From an uncultured Clostridia bacterium (GTDB lineage: Bacteria; Bacillota; Clostridia; UMGS1810), in contig CAKSIN010000029.1 in NCBI GenBank assembly GCA_934463115.1, forward strand, positions 1 through 26,059: 26,059 bases of DNA, read 5' to 3'. Positions 8,281 to 14,799 of this stretch are shown here, piece after piece (the first letter of the stretch is position 1; each line of letters opens with the position of its first letter). Under the pieces are notes generated by a model that was not told the origin of the DNA, did no database searches, and was given only the letters and a program-made list of their open reading frames with translations. The translations under genes were made by a program, and so were the position numbers.

Positions 8281-8309
8281 TAATCCACATATCCACAAAC
8301 TTATCCACA
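8281..8309 (+). promoter_or_regulatory. Cluster of three DnaA boxes
   Basis: TTATCCACA at 8301-8309 matches the DnaA-box consensus exactly. TAATCCACA at 8281-8289 and ATATCCACA at 8289-8297 each differ at one position. All three have the same orientation within 29 bases and are flanked on the left by very AT-rich DNA. No dnaA or dnaN gene is in the window, so this may be an origin-like site, a DnaA-binding locus that tunes initiation, or a DnaA-regulated promoter. Confidence 0.55.
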
Positions 8310-8473
8310 TTTGATGTGCAAAAAACTTGGGTGTAAAAACAAAAAATAAATAACATTTTGTAAAAAAAAGAAGAAATGTATGTAGGTTACATAATATTTC
8401 ATTTAACATTTTTGTAACAACTTATTTAATAAATTTTAGCATTCTCATCTTCTGCGCAAATACGGCGCACAAA

Positions 8474-8509
8474 AAGCCGCAAATCCGCTTGTACGGCTTA
8501 TTTCAGCCG
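8474..8509 (+). other. Mutually exclusive hairpins (attenuator-like)
   Basis: AAGCCG at 8474-8479 can pair with CGGCTT at 8494-8499. That second arm can instead pair (CGGCT, 8494-8498) with AGCCG at 8505-8509, which is followed by ATTTTAAAAATT. One fold resembles an antiterminator and the other a weak terminator. No gene or small frame explains it, and no strong promoter is seen upstream. Confidence 0.3.
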
Positions 8510-8616
8510 ATTTTAAAAATTAATGCACGGCGGTGATACGGTTATGTATGCCAAAATGTATTTGTTGGTAAACAAAAAAATATTTTAAAAATTTTTGAAT
8601 TTTTTTAAAAAAGTAC

Positions 8617-8645
8617 TTGACAAAATGTTAATTAAGGTGTATACT
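8617..8645 (+). promoter_or_regulatory. Sigma-A promoter of the ctsR operon
   Basis: Perfect TTGACA at 8617-8622, a 17-base spacer, and TATACT at 8640-8645. The CtsR operator begins eight bases after the -10 box, over the expected start point. A second TTGACA at 8687-8692 lacks a well-spaced -10 box (TGATAA at 18 bases). Confidence 0.8.
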
Positions 8646-8653
8646 TCAGTTAA

Positions 8654-8676
8654 AGTCAAAGAAAGTCAAAGTCAAA
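8654..8676 (+). promoter_or_regulatory. CtsR operator (heptad repeats)
   Basis: AGTCAAA at 8654-8660 and 8664-8670, separated by GAA, match the known CtsR site RGTCAAANANRGTCAAA at all defined positions. A third AGTCAAA at 8670-8676 shares one base with the second. The site covers the predicted transcription start, consistent with autorepression. No copy was found in front of clpC. Confidence 0.9.
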
Positions 8677-8743
8677 TTTGCTTTTGTTGACAAATTTTTC
8701 ATATGTTTTGTGATAAAATATACACGGAGGGGATTTATTAAAA

Positions 8744-9196
8744 ATGAAAATAAGTGATACCATCGAGAATTTTATCTGCGAAATGCTCGGTGCACAAAAC
8801 AGCGTTGAACTCAAACGCAACGAGCTTGCCTCGTACTTCAACTGCGTTCCCTCTCAGATTAATTATGTTATACAAACCCGATTTACAACCGAGCGTGGAT
8901 ACATTGTTGAGAGCCGACGCGGCGGGGGCGGTCACATACGGATTACAAAAATATCTTTTCCGAGCGGAAACAGCATGCTTGAACATGTTATAAACAGTAT
9001 CGGAATAAGTGTGGATGTAATGACGGTGGAATCCATATTGAATTCACTGTACGTTGCCGATGTGATTACACCCCATGAGGCAAAGCTTATTATGACAGCG
9101 TGCTCCAACAACGCACTGTCATCAGTATCGGACGGAGCGCTGAAGAACAAAGTCAGAGCAGATATATTTAAGAATTTGTTATTATTGTTTGTTTAG
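8744..9196 (+). CDS. ctsR: Class III stress-gene repressor CtsR
   Basis: DNA-binding repressor of clp and related protein quality-control genes; it binds the heptad operator just upstream and is released on heat or after inactivation by McsB. The 150 residues are the usual length. The helix-turn-helix lies at about 23-45 (KRNELASYFNCVPSQINYVI), followed by the wing GGGGHIRI at 60-67, which is diagnostic of CtsR. The C-terminal helical dimerisation domain spans about 78-150. The Shine-Dalgarno site GGAGGGG (8726-8732) is 11 bases before the ATG, somewhat long. The stop TAG at 9194-9196 coincides with the left end of the inserted element at 9194-9469. Confidence 0.97.
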   Translation: MKISDTIENFICEMLGAQNSVELKRNELASYFNCVPSQINYVIQTRFTTERGYIVESRRGGGGHIRITKISFPSGNSMLEHVINSIGISVDVMTVESILNSLYVADVITPHEAKLIMTACSNNALSSVSDGALKNKVRADIFKNLLLLFV

Positions 9197-9469
9197 CCGA
9201 AAGAGAGTAACCCGAACCCGCCTGAAAAGGCATAATTTCGGCATCTTTTGGCTTGTCATCTTCGCAAGGCGACAGCCTTGCTTCATCTTCCGCACCAAAA
9301 TCTGTTCAAAATTCTATCCTTTTCAGGTCAAAGAATTTTGAGAGAACGGATTTTTGGTTGCGCAAGGCAAAAACGCAGGTAATCCTTTGTGGATTACCGA
9401 GTATTTTAACACAGCGAAAGCGGAAATCCGTCTCTCAAAATCGGAGTTCGGATTATTCTCTTTCGGCTA
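9194..9469. mobile_element. MITE-like element with nested inverted repeats, inserted between ctsR and mcsA
   Basis: Terminal arms 9194-9219 and 9444-9469 (outermost TAGCCGAAAGAGA) are inverted copies of 26 bases with three mismatches. Inside are two branches. The left has CCTGAAAAGG (9221-9230) pairing with 9318-9327, TTTTGG/CCAAAA (9246-9251/9295-9300), and GCAAGGC-GACA-GCCTTGC (9264-9281). The right has an 18-bp stem with one bulged base (9335-9353 with 9424-9441) and GGTAATCC-TTTGT-GGATTACC (9378-9398). TA at both outer ends suggests a TA target duplication of the kind made by Tc1/mariner-IS630 transposases. Removing one TA plus the element leaves TTTAGGAGGAATGTATTATG, with the ctsR stop merging directly into the mcsA Shine-Dalgarno site. 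No transposase is encoded. Confidence 0.7.
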
Positions 9470-9482
9470 GGAGGAATGTATT

Positions 9483-10028
9483 ATGTTGTGTAATAATTGC
9501 GGTAAAAGAGAAGCTACCTTTCATTGCAGACAGATTATAAACGGTGAAAAATCAGAACAGCACCTGTGCAGCGAATGTGCACGCGAACTCGGATATATGA
9601 ATTCTCAGGATTCAATATTCGGTCAGAGCGGAATGTTTGACTTTTCAAGCATACTCAGCGACTTTTTGTCACTGCCGTCTTTTGCACAGGCATCTATCGG
9701 AACAAGCCGCTGCCCGTCGTGCAGCACAACGCTGGATGAATTCCGCAAAACCGGTCTGCTCGGATGTGACAGATGCTACGATGAATTTGAAAACATTGTA
9801 GAGTCAACGCTGTCGAGCATTCAGCCGTCAACCGTTCACAAAGGCAGAATTGCCGGAAAGAACGGCAAAAAGATTCAAAAGAAAAATGAGCTTGACGAAA
9901 TGAAGGAGCAGCTCAAACGCGCTATCCTCGATGAAAAGTACGAGGAAGCCGCCGTGCTTCGTGACAAAATAAAAGAAGCCGAAAGCAAGACAGATAAAAC
10001 CGACACCGATGAAAACAAGGAGGACTGA
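9483..10028 (+). CDS. mcsA: McsA, zinc-binding activator of the protein arginine kinase
   Basis: Adaptor that binds and activates McsB and takes part in CtsR control and ClpC targeting. In the 181 residues, two Cys4 zinc sites are visible: C3, C6, C29, C32 and C77, C80, C95, C98. A UVR motif follows at about 136-168 (DEMKEQLKRAILDEKYEEAA), the module also found in ClpC and UvrB. The C-terminus is charged and probably flexible. AGGAGG at 9469-9474 precedes the ATG by eight bases. Its first base is the last base of the inserted element, so the element's outer stem could partly hide the ribosome site. mcsB follows after three bases. Confidence 0.96.
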   Translation: MLCNNCGKREATFHCRQIINGEKSEQHLCSECARELGYMNSQDSIFGQSGMFDFSSILSDFLSLPSFAQASIGTSRCPSCSTTLDEFRKTGLLGCDRCYDEFENIVESTLSSIQPSTVHKGRIAGKNGKKIQKKNELDEMKEQLKRAILDEKYEEAAVLRDKIKEAESKTDKTDTDENKED

Positions 10029-10031
10029 GCA

Positions 10032-11039
10032 ATGGCAAAGTGGTATGAGGATACAGGATTTCAGGGCGATGTGGTTTTGAGTACAAGAATCCGACTTGCA
10101 AGGAATATCAAGGGTTTTCCATTCCCTGCGAAAATGAATAACGAACAGTGCAGCGAAGTGATAAATCTCATTGAAGAGGCGCTGAATGCCATAAACTACA
10201 AATTTCGCAAGGTTGTTGTAAACACATTGCCCGTAACCGAACGCGAAAAGCTTGTTGAGGGGCGCTACATCAGCCCGGATCTCGCGAAAAAAAGTCAGCC
10301 GTGCGCCGTGTTCATCAGCGAGGATGAAAGCGTAAGCATAATGGTAAACGAAGAAGACCATCTGCGCATGCAAAGTATTTTTGCCGGTTTGGAGTGCCGC
10401 AAAGCATATGATATAATAAGCAAAATCGACACCTATCTGGCAGAAAAACTAAACTACTCCGTTCACCCGAAATACGGTCACCTTACAAGCTGCCTTACAA
10501 ATGTCGGAACGGGAATGCGTGTATCGTTTATGATGCACCTCCCGGCATTGTGCATGAGTTCGGCTGCGGAGAGCATGTTTGCCGCACTGGGCAAAATCGG
10601 AATAACCGTTCGCGGTATGTACGGCGAGGGAACAAAGGCATCCGGCTATTTGTTCCAGATTTCCAACCAAATGACTCTCGGACCGGACGAAAACGAGATT
10701 ATCGACCGCCTGTCCGACGCGGCAAATCAGGTTATATCAAAAGAGCGCGAGCTGCGCACATCACTCCTTAAATCACGCGGTGCCGCTCTAGAGGACAAAC
10801 TTATGCGTTCATACGGAATCGTGCGCGAAGCAAGATTGCTGTCGAGCGATGAAATGATGAGCCTGTTTTCCGACATACGCTTTGCGGTATCTGTGGGGCT
10901 CATTGCGGATATCGACACACGAACACTCAATTCTCTCATGGTGGAAACATCACCGGCGCACCTCGCCGTCGGCGGCGAAAGTGCAGCCAAGCGCGATTTT
11001 CAGCGTGCAAAAATAGTCCGCTCACGGTTGGGCGGCTGA
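10032..11039 (+). CDS. mcsB: Protein arginine kinase McsB
   Basis: Phosphagen-kinase-like enzyme that phosphorylates arginine residues, marking proteins for ClpC-ClpP and inactivating CtsR. The 335 residues show STRIRLARN at 17-25 (ATP phosphate binding), the kinase signature NEEDHLRMQ at 106-114, the active-site loop around C154 (CLTNVGTGMR), and the RDxxRA motif at 321-326 known as the phosphoarginine-binding allosteric site in McsB. The N-terminal substrate domain of creatine/arginine kinases is absent, as in all McsB. The Shine-Dalgarno site AAGGAGG lies at the end of mcsA. The gene is intact and coupled to mcsA. A second inverted-repeat element separates it from clpC. Confidence 0.97.
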   Translation: MAKWYEDTGFQGDVVLSTRIRLARNIKGFPFPAKMNNEQCSEVINLIEEALNAINYKFRKVVVNTLPVTEREKLVEGRYISPDLAKKSQPCAVFISEDESVSIMVNEEDHLRMQSIFAGLECRKAYDIISKIDTYLAEKLNYSVHPKYGHLTSCLTNVGTGMRVSFMMHLPALCMSSAAESMFAALGKIGITVRGMYGEGTKASGYLFQISNQMTLGPDENEIIDRLSDAANQVISKERELRTSLLKSRGAALEDKLMRSYGIVREARLLSSDEMMSLFSDIRFAVSVGLIADIDTRTLNSLMVETSPAHLAVGGESAAKRDFQRAKIVRSRLGG

Positions 11040-11091
11040 AAAAAATGTATAAAATAAAACGTATATAGCCGATTGTAAAATTAATTCAGTG

Positions 11092-11190
11092 TAGAGTTTG
11101 AAGAGTGAAGAGTGGAGTTGTTAATATATAATCATTGAAAATCCGAAGGATTTTCTTCATAAACTCCACATTTCACACTCCTAATTCCTA
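11092..11190. repeat. Second MITE-like inverted-repeat element, between mcsB and clpC
   Basis: Imperfect inverted arms are visible: GAAGAGTGAAGAGTGGAGTT (11100-11119) against 11162-11180, which is rich in CACTC/ACTCCAC. A perfect central hairpin GAAAATCC-GAA-GGATTTTC lies at 11137-11155. TA occurs at both proposed ends (11092-11093, 11189-11190). It has no coding capacity. Exact ends are uncertain because the outer arms have drifted. The sequence is unlike the element at 9194-9469, so it is a different family. Confidence 0.5.
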
Positions 11191-11255
11191 AATATATTGT
11201 AAATTTGTTAATTTTGCAGTTATCTAATAAAGCGTATAATATTGGAGGGATAGTT

Positions 11256-13736
11256 ATGATGGATTCCAGATTTACCGAACAATCAAGAACAGTACTTCGC
11301 CTTGCTCACGATATTGCGGGCGAGATGGGTTACAATTACGTTGGCTCCGAGCATATTCTTGCCGGCATGCTGCGTGAGGGAACATCAGCTGCAGCCGCTG
11401 CGCTAAACTCTCACGGCGTAACGTATGACGATGTTGTGAACGGTATTGCCGAATACACAACACCGAGTGACAATAATTATATAAATGCAACACTGCCGCT
11501 TACTCCGCGGTGCAAATCAATACTGGAGCTCAGCTTTAACGAAGCAAAAAAGACAGGTTCGCTGCTGATACAGCCGGAGCACATGCTTATGGCTATTCTG
11601 CGCGAAGGTCAGAGCGTAGCGGTGCGCATACTTGCCGATTTGGGAATTGATTTCAATTCTCTTGCCCGTGCCGCATACGGCAACGGCATCGATAAGCAAT
11701 CTGTCTCCGGCACAAAGACATCAAAATCCGGTTCTCTCAAGAATCTTGAGCCGTTCGGCACCGACCTTACAACGCTTGCCGAAGAAGGCAAATTCGATCC
11801 TATCATCGGCAGAGACAAGGAGATTGAAAGAGTTATTCAGATTCTGTCGCGCAGAACAAAAAACAATCCGTGTCTGATTGGTGAACCGGGTGTTGGAAAA
11901 ACCGCCATTGCGGAAGGACTTGCATCAAAAATTGTTTCGGGCGATATTCCGGAAACGCTAAAAGGAAAAAGAATTTTTTCGCTTGACCTGTCGTCCATGA
12001 TTGCCGGAACAAAATACCGCGGCGAATTTGAAGAAAGAATCAAAAAAGCACTTGACGAAGCAAAGCAGAATCAAAATATAATTCTCTTTATCGATGAAGT
12101 TCACACGCTTGTCGGAGCCGGTGCTGCCGAAGGTGCAATGGACGCGGCAAATATTCTGAAACCGCTTCTTGCGCGCGGCGAGCTGCAGCTTATCGGAGCT
12201 ACAACGCTTGACGAATACCGAAAGAATATAGAAAAAGACGCTGCTCTTGAACGTCGTTTTCAGCCTATAATCGTTGGCGAGCCGAGTGTTGAGGAAACTG
12301 TCGAAATACTGAAAGGCATACGCGAAAAGTATGAGAATCACCACAAGGTTACAATTCCCGATGACGCTCTTGAGGCGGCGGCAAAGCTATCCGCAAGGTA
12401 TATTACCGACAGATTCCTGCCCGATAAGGCAATTGACCTTATTGATGAAGCGGCATCCAAAATCCGCATGAAAGCATTCACGGCTCCGCCGGATATCAAA
12501 AAAGCCGAAGAAGAACTGGCAGCCATGGGTGCGAAAAAGCGCGACGCAATCGAGCACCAGGAGTTCGAGAAAGCCGCGTCGTACCGTGACGAGGAAGAAA
12601 AACTCCGCGAAGCACTTTCCGGTAAAAAAGCCGATTGGAAAAAGAGCAATTCGCGCGACGAGCTGTTCATTACCGAAGATGACATATGCGATGTCATTAC
12701 CGATTGGACAGGCATCCCTGTAAAGAAGCTCGCAAGTGAGGAACAGGAAAGACTCAAAAATATGGAACAGATTCTGCATAAACGTGTTGTCGGGCAGGAT
12801 GAAGCCGTAACAGCCGTTGCAAAGGCAATCCGCCGCGGCAGAATCGGTCTTAAGGATCCGAAACGTCCGACAGGCTCTTTCATTTTCCTCGGACCTACGG
12901 GAGTCGGCAAAACCGAGCTGTGCAAGGCACTTGCCGAGGCAATGTTCGGCGATGAAAATGCCGTTATCCGCGTTGATATGAGTGAATATATGGACAAACA
13001 CAATGTGTCGCGTCTTGTGGGTTCGCCTCCGGGATTTGTCGGATACGAAGAGGGCGGACAGCTCACGGAAAAAGTTCGCAGAAAACCCTACTCCGTGGTT
13101 CTGTTTGACGAAATAGAAAAGGCTCACCCCGATGTGTTCAATATACTTCTGCAGATTCTCGAAGACGGTATACTCACCGATTCGCAGGGCAGACGTGTAG
13201 ACTTTAAAAACACGGTTATCATTATGACATCCAACATCGGTGCACGGCTTATTACCGAAAAAATGAAACCGTCGCTCGGATTCAACAAAGACGACGAGAG
13301 CGCGGAAGATGATTACAATTCAATCAAAGAAAAAGTTCTCGGAGAACTCAAAAATGTATTCCGCCCCGAGCTTATAAACCGTATTGATGAAATAATCGTG
13401 TTCCACAAACTCACGCATGAAAATATCGAAAAGATAACCGGTATTATGCTTGACAGCCTCAAAAACCGTATGGAATCCCTCGGGTACAAGATTAACTTTA
13501 CCCCGGCGCTTGTTTCACACCTTGCCGATTCCGGCTATGACGACGCCTACGGTGCAAGACCGCTGAGACGTGCAATTCAATCGGAGGTTGAGGATTTCCT
13601 TGCCGACAATATACTCTCCGGCGAAGTGGCCGCAAACTCCGAAATAACGGTTGATTTTGCCGACGGAAAGGTGCAGTTTTCATCCGATTCGGCAAATGAT
13701 GAAGCCGTTTCGGCAGAACCGGTAGAAAACAACTGA
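11256..13736 (+). CDS. clpC: ATP-dependent Clp protease ATP-binding subunit ClpC
   Basis: Hsp100/AAA+ unfoldase that feeds substrates to ClpP, working with McsB and MecA-type adaptors. Its 826 residues comprise Clp N-terminal repeats (about 5-145), AAA-1 with Walker A GEPGVGKT at 209-216 and Walker B ILFIDE at 277-282, a middle domain with a UVR-like helix pair (about 427-453), and AAA-2 with GPTGVGKT at 546-553. The ClpP-docking loop LGFN is at 674-677, followed by a C-terminal Clp_D2 small domain. The ATG at 11256 is chosen from GGAGGG at 11244-11249; the open frame from 11205 adds a sequence unlike ClpC. No CtsR site lies directly upstream, so control probably comes from the ctsR promoter. 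A strong terminator follows. Confidence 0.97.
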   Translation: MMDSRFTEQSRTVLRLAHDIAGEMGYNYVGSEHILAGMLREGTSAAAAALNSHGVTYDDVVNGIAEYTTPSDNNYINATLPLTPRCKSILELSFNEAKKTGSLLIQPEHMLMAILREGQSVAVRILADLGIDFNSLARAAYGNGIDKQSVSGTKTSKSGSLKNLEPFGTDLTTLAEEGKFDPIIGRDKEIERVIQILSRRTKNNPCLIGEPGVGKTAIAEGLASKIVSGDIPETLKGKRIFSLDLSSMIAGTKYRGEFEERIKKALDEAKQNQNIILFIDEVHTLVGAGAAEGAMDAANILKPLLARGELQLIGATTLDEYRKNIEKDAALERRFQPIIVGEPSVEETVEILKGIREKYENHHKVTIPDDALEAAAKLSARYITDRFLPDKAIDLIDEAASKIRMKAFTAPPDIKKAEEELAAMGAKKRDAIEHQEFEKAASYRDEEEKLREALSGKKADWKKSNSRDELFITEDDICDVITDWTGIPVKKLASEEQERLKNMEQILHKRVVGQDEAVTAVAKAIRRGRIGLKDPKRPTGSFIFLGPTGVGKTELCKALAEAMFGDENAVIRVDMSEYMDKHNVSRLVGSPPGFVGYEEGGQLTEKVRRKPYSVVLFDEIEKAHPDVFNILLQILEDGILTDSQGRRVDFKNTVIIMTSNIGARLITEKMKPSLGFNKDDESAEDDYNSIKEKVLGELKNVFRPELINRIDEIIVFHKLTHENIEKITGIMLDSLKNRMESLGYKINFTPALVSHLADSGYDDAYGARPLRRAIQSEVEDFLADNILSGEVAANSEITVDFADGKVQFSSDSANDEAVSAEPVENN

Positions 13737-13745
13737 TATCCGCTT

Positions 13746-13787
13746 AGCTGCAAATGCGTAAATTCAGCGCATTTGCAGCTTTTTTTA
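13746..13787 (+). terminator. Rho-independent terminator of the ctsR-clpC operon
   Basis: Perfect 13-bp stem AGCTGCAAATGCG (13746-13758) with CGCATTTGCAGCT (13768-13780), a nine-base loop, and a run of seven T. It starts ten bases after the clpC stop. Confidence 0.95.
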
Positions 13788-13835
13788 TTATACAGAATAA
13801 ATTTTTAAAAAATTTAAAAAAATTTGAAAAATAAC

Positions 13836-13864
13836 TTTACATTTCCAAATAAATGTTATATAAT
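13836..13864 (+). promoter_or_regulatory. Promoter of divIC
   Basis: TTTACA at 13836-13841, a 17-base spacer, and a perfect TATAAT at 13859-13864, about 50 bases before the divIC start. Confidence 0.75.
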
Positions 13865-13916
13865 ATTTTTTGTGAGTGTGTTTAACGCACAAATACTTTG
13901 CCCGGAGGTGATGTTT

Positions 13917-14198
13917 GTGAAAAATAAAAAAAGCAATATTTTCGGAAAACTTACCGTGCTTTTGATTGCGGTAGCCGTTGTTTGCGTGTTCTATCACAAA
14001 TACACCGCTATTGCAGACTACAACGACCAGATTGACAGCCTGAAAACGCAAATCTCCGAGCAAAAAAAATATGGCGAGGAGCTCGACAAGACGGCTAAGG
14101 AATATGATACGGATAAGTACATAGAAAAATACGCACGTATGCTCGGCCTCGTTAAATCAAACGAAAAAATATTCAGAAACTACAACGAAAAAAAGTAG
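13917..14198 (+). CDS. divIC: Septum formation initiator, DivIC/FtsB family
   Basis: Small bitopic cell-division protein of the FtsL-DivIC-DivIB complex at the septum. The 93 residues comprise a short basic cytoplasmic tail (KNKKSN), one transmembrane helix at about 12-32 (LTVLLIAVAVVCVFY), and an extracytoplasmic coiled coil with leucine/isoleucine heptads (YNDQIDSLKTQISEQ). The conserved end is DKYIEKYARMLGLVKSNEKIF, which matches the family motif of a helix ending in LGLVKPGE. The GTG at 13917 has GGAGG (13904-13908) at eight bases; the ATG at 13911 is too close to it. An S1-domain gene follows 25 bases downstream, the same order as divIC-yabR in Bacillus. Confidence 0.9.
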   Translation: MKNKKSNIFGKLTVLLIAVAVVCVFYHKYTAIADYNDQIDSLKTQISEQKKYGEELDKTAKEYDTDKYIEKYARMLGLVKSNEKIFRNYNEKK

Positions 14199-14223
14199 TT
14201 GAACGAGGAGGCTGTTTGCAAGT

Positions 14224-14700
14224 ATGCAGTTTGAAGAAGGCAAAATTGTTACAGGGAAGGTAACAGGCATCACCAAATTCGGAGCTTTTGTTGAGCTGGA
14301 AGGCGGTGCTACGGGATTGGTTCATATTTCCGAGATTTCGCTTGACTATGTCAACGATATCAATGACCATGTTAAGATCGGCGATATTGTGGAGGTTAAG
14401 GTTCTGCCTTCGGAGAAAAAGGGTAAAATCGGTCTTTCCATTAAGCAGGCATTAAAGGATAAGGGAGTTGTTAAGAATCCCCGTCCGCCGCGGCAGAAAC
14501 GTCAGCCGCGCCCGGCATATACACCTGATTTTCACACTCAGCCGGCGGAGTTCAGCTTTTCATCCGCAGCAGATTCAAACATGTCGTTTGAAGATAAACT
14601 GAATAAATTTAAACAGGCGAGCGACGAAAAAATGCACGATATAAAAAGCTCGTTTGAATCCAAACGCGGCAGCAGCCGACGCGGAGGAAATAAATACTGA
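14224..14700 (+). CDS. S1 RNA-binding domain protein, YabR-like
   Basis: Probable RNA-binding cytoplasmic protein, 158 residues. A single S1 (OB-fold) domain covers about 3-75 with GKVTGITKFGAFVEL, GLVHISEIS and GDIVEVKVL, close to the S1 domains of polynucleotide phosphorylase. Beyond it lies a low-complexity basic/proline stretch (PRPPRQKRQPRP) and a helical region FEDKLNKFKQASDEKM, ending in an Arg/Gly-rich tail (RGSSRRGG). The precise role is unknown; YabR-type proteins have been linked to translation or RNA metabolism. GAGGAGG at 14205-14211 is 12 bases before the ATG, a long spacing, but no better in-frame start exists. The gene is co-transcribed with divIC. Confidence 0.88.
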   Translation: MQFEEGKIVTGKVTGITKFGAFVELEGGATGLVHISEISLDYVNDINDHVKIGDIVEVKVLPSEKKGKIGLSIKQALKDKGVVKNPRPPRQKRQPRPAYTPDFHTQPAEFSFSSAADSNMSFEDKLNKFKQASDEKMHDIKSSFESKRGSSRRGGNKY

Positions 14701-14705
14701 TACAT

Positions 14706-14745
14706 AGGGCAGGAGACTACTCAATTAATGAGTAACTCCTGCCCT
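14706..14745. terminator. Terminator between convergent transcription blocks
   Basis: Arms 14706-14723 and 14729-14745 (AGGGCAGGAG... / ...CTCCTGCCCT) form a 10-bp GC-rich stem. A short internal asymmetry separates it from a further six pairs (TACTCA/TGAGTA). It lies between the plus-strand S1 gene and the minus-strand flavoprotein gene and may act in both directions. Confidence 0.75.
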
Positions 14746-14799
14746 GTTTAGATTTCAAACTCTGAATTATAAATGCTTTTTGTCAAAAGTTTACCGTTT

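Larger units (their letters stand above)
7994..8743. other. 750-base AT-rich intergenic region
   Basis: No convincing gene lies here; open frames are short, AT-rich and lack Shine-Dalgarno sites. In order it holds an inverted repeat (8008-8060), a TTGACA at 8212-8217 with only a poor -10 (AAAATA, 17-base spacing), a DnaA-box cluster (8281-8309), a GC-rich hairpin group (8463-8509), and the ctsR promoter and operator (8617-8676). The stretch 8061-8270 shows nothing else than AT-rich DNA. Confidence 0.8.

Noticed and set aside
8281..8309. Calling this site the chromosomal origin oriC outright
   Set aside because: Three boxes are few, no dnaA/dnaN/rpmH is present, and gene orientation does not diverge here (both flanking genes are plus). 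It is kept as a DnaA-box cluster only.
9253..9540. 95-codon plus-strand frame through the inserted element into mcsA
   Set aside because: It starts at a TTG without a Shine-Dalgarno site, is composed of the inverted-repeat DNA and then runs out of frame through mcsA. It is a by-product of the element.
11235..11240. TATAAT just before clpC as a clpC-specific promoter
   Set aside because: The only -35-like sequence (TTGCAG, 11214) is at 15 bases, and transcription would begin inside the Shine-Dalgarno site. No CtsR operator accompanies it.
12338..13127. Two long minus-strand frames (242 and 246 codons) opposite clpC
   Set aside because: They lie fully inside the strongly conserved clpC coding sequence, lack ribosome sites and show no recognisable domains. 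Codon bias of clpC explains them.
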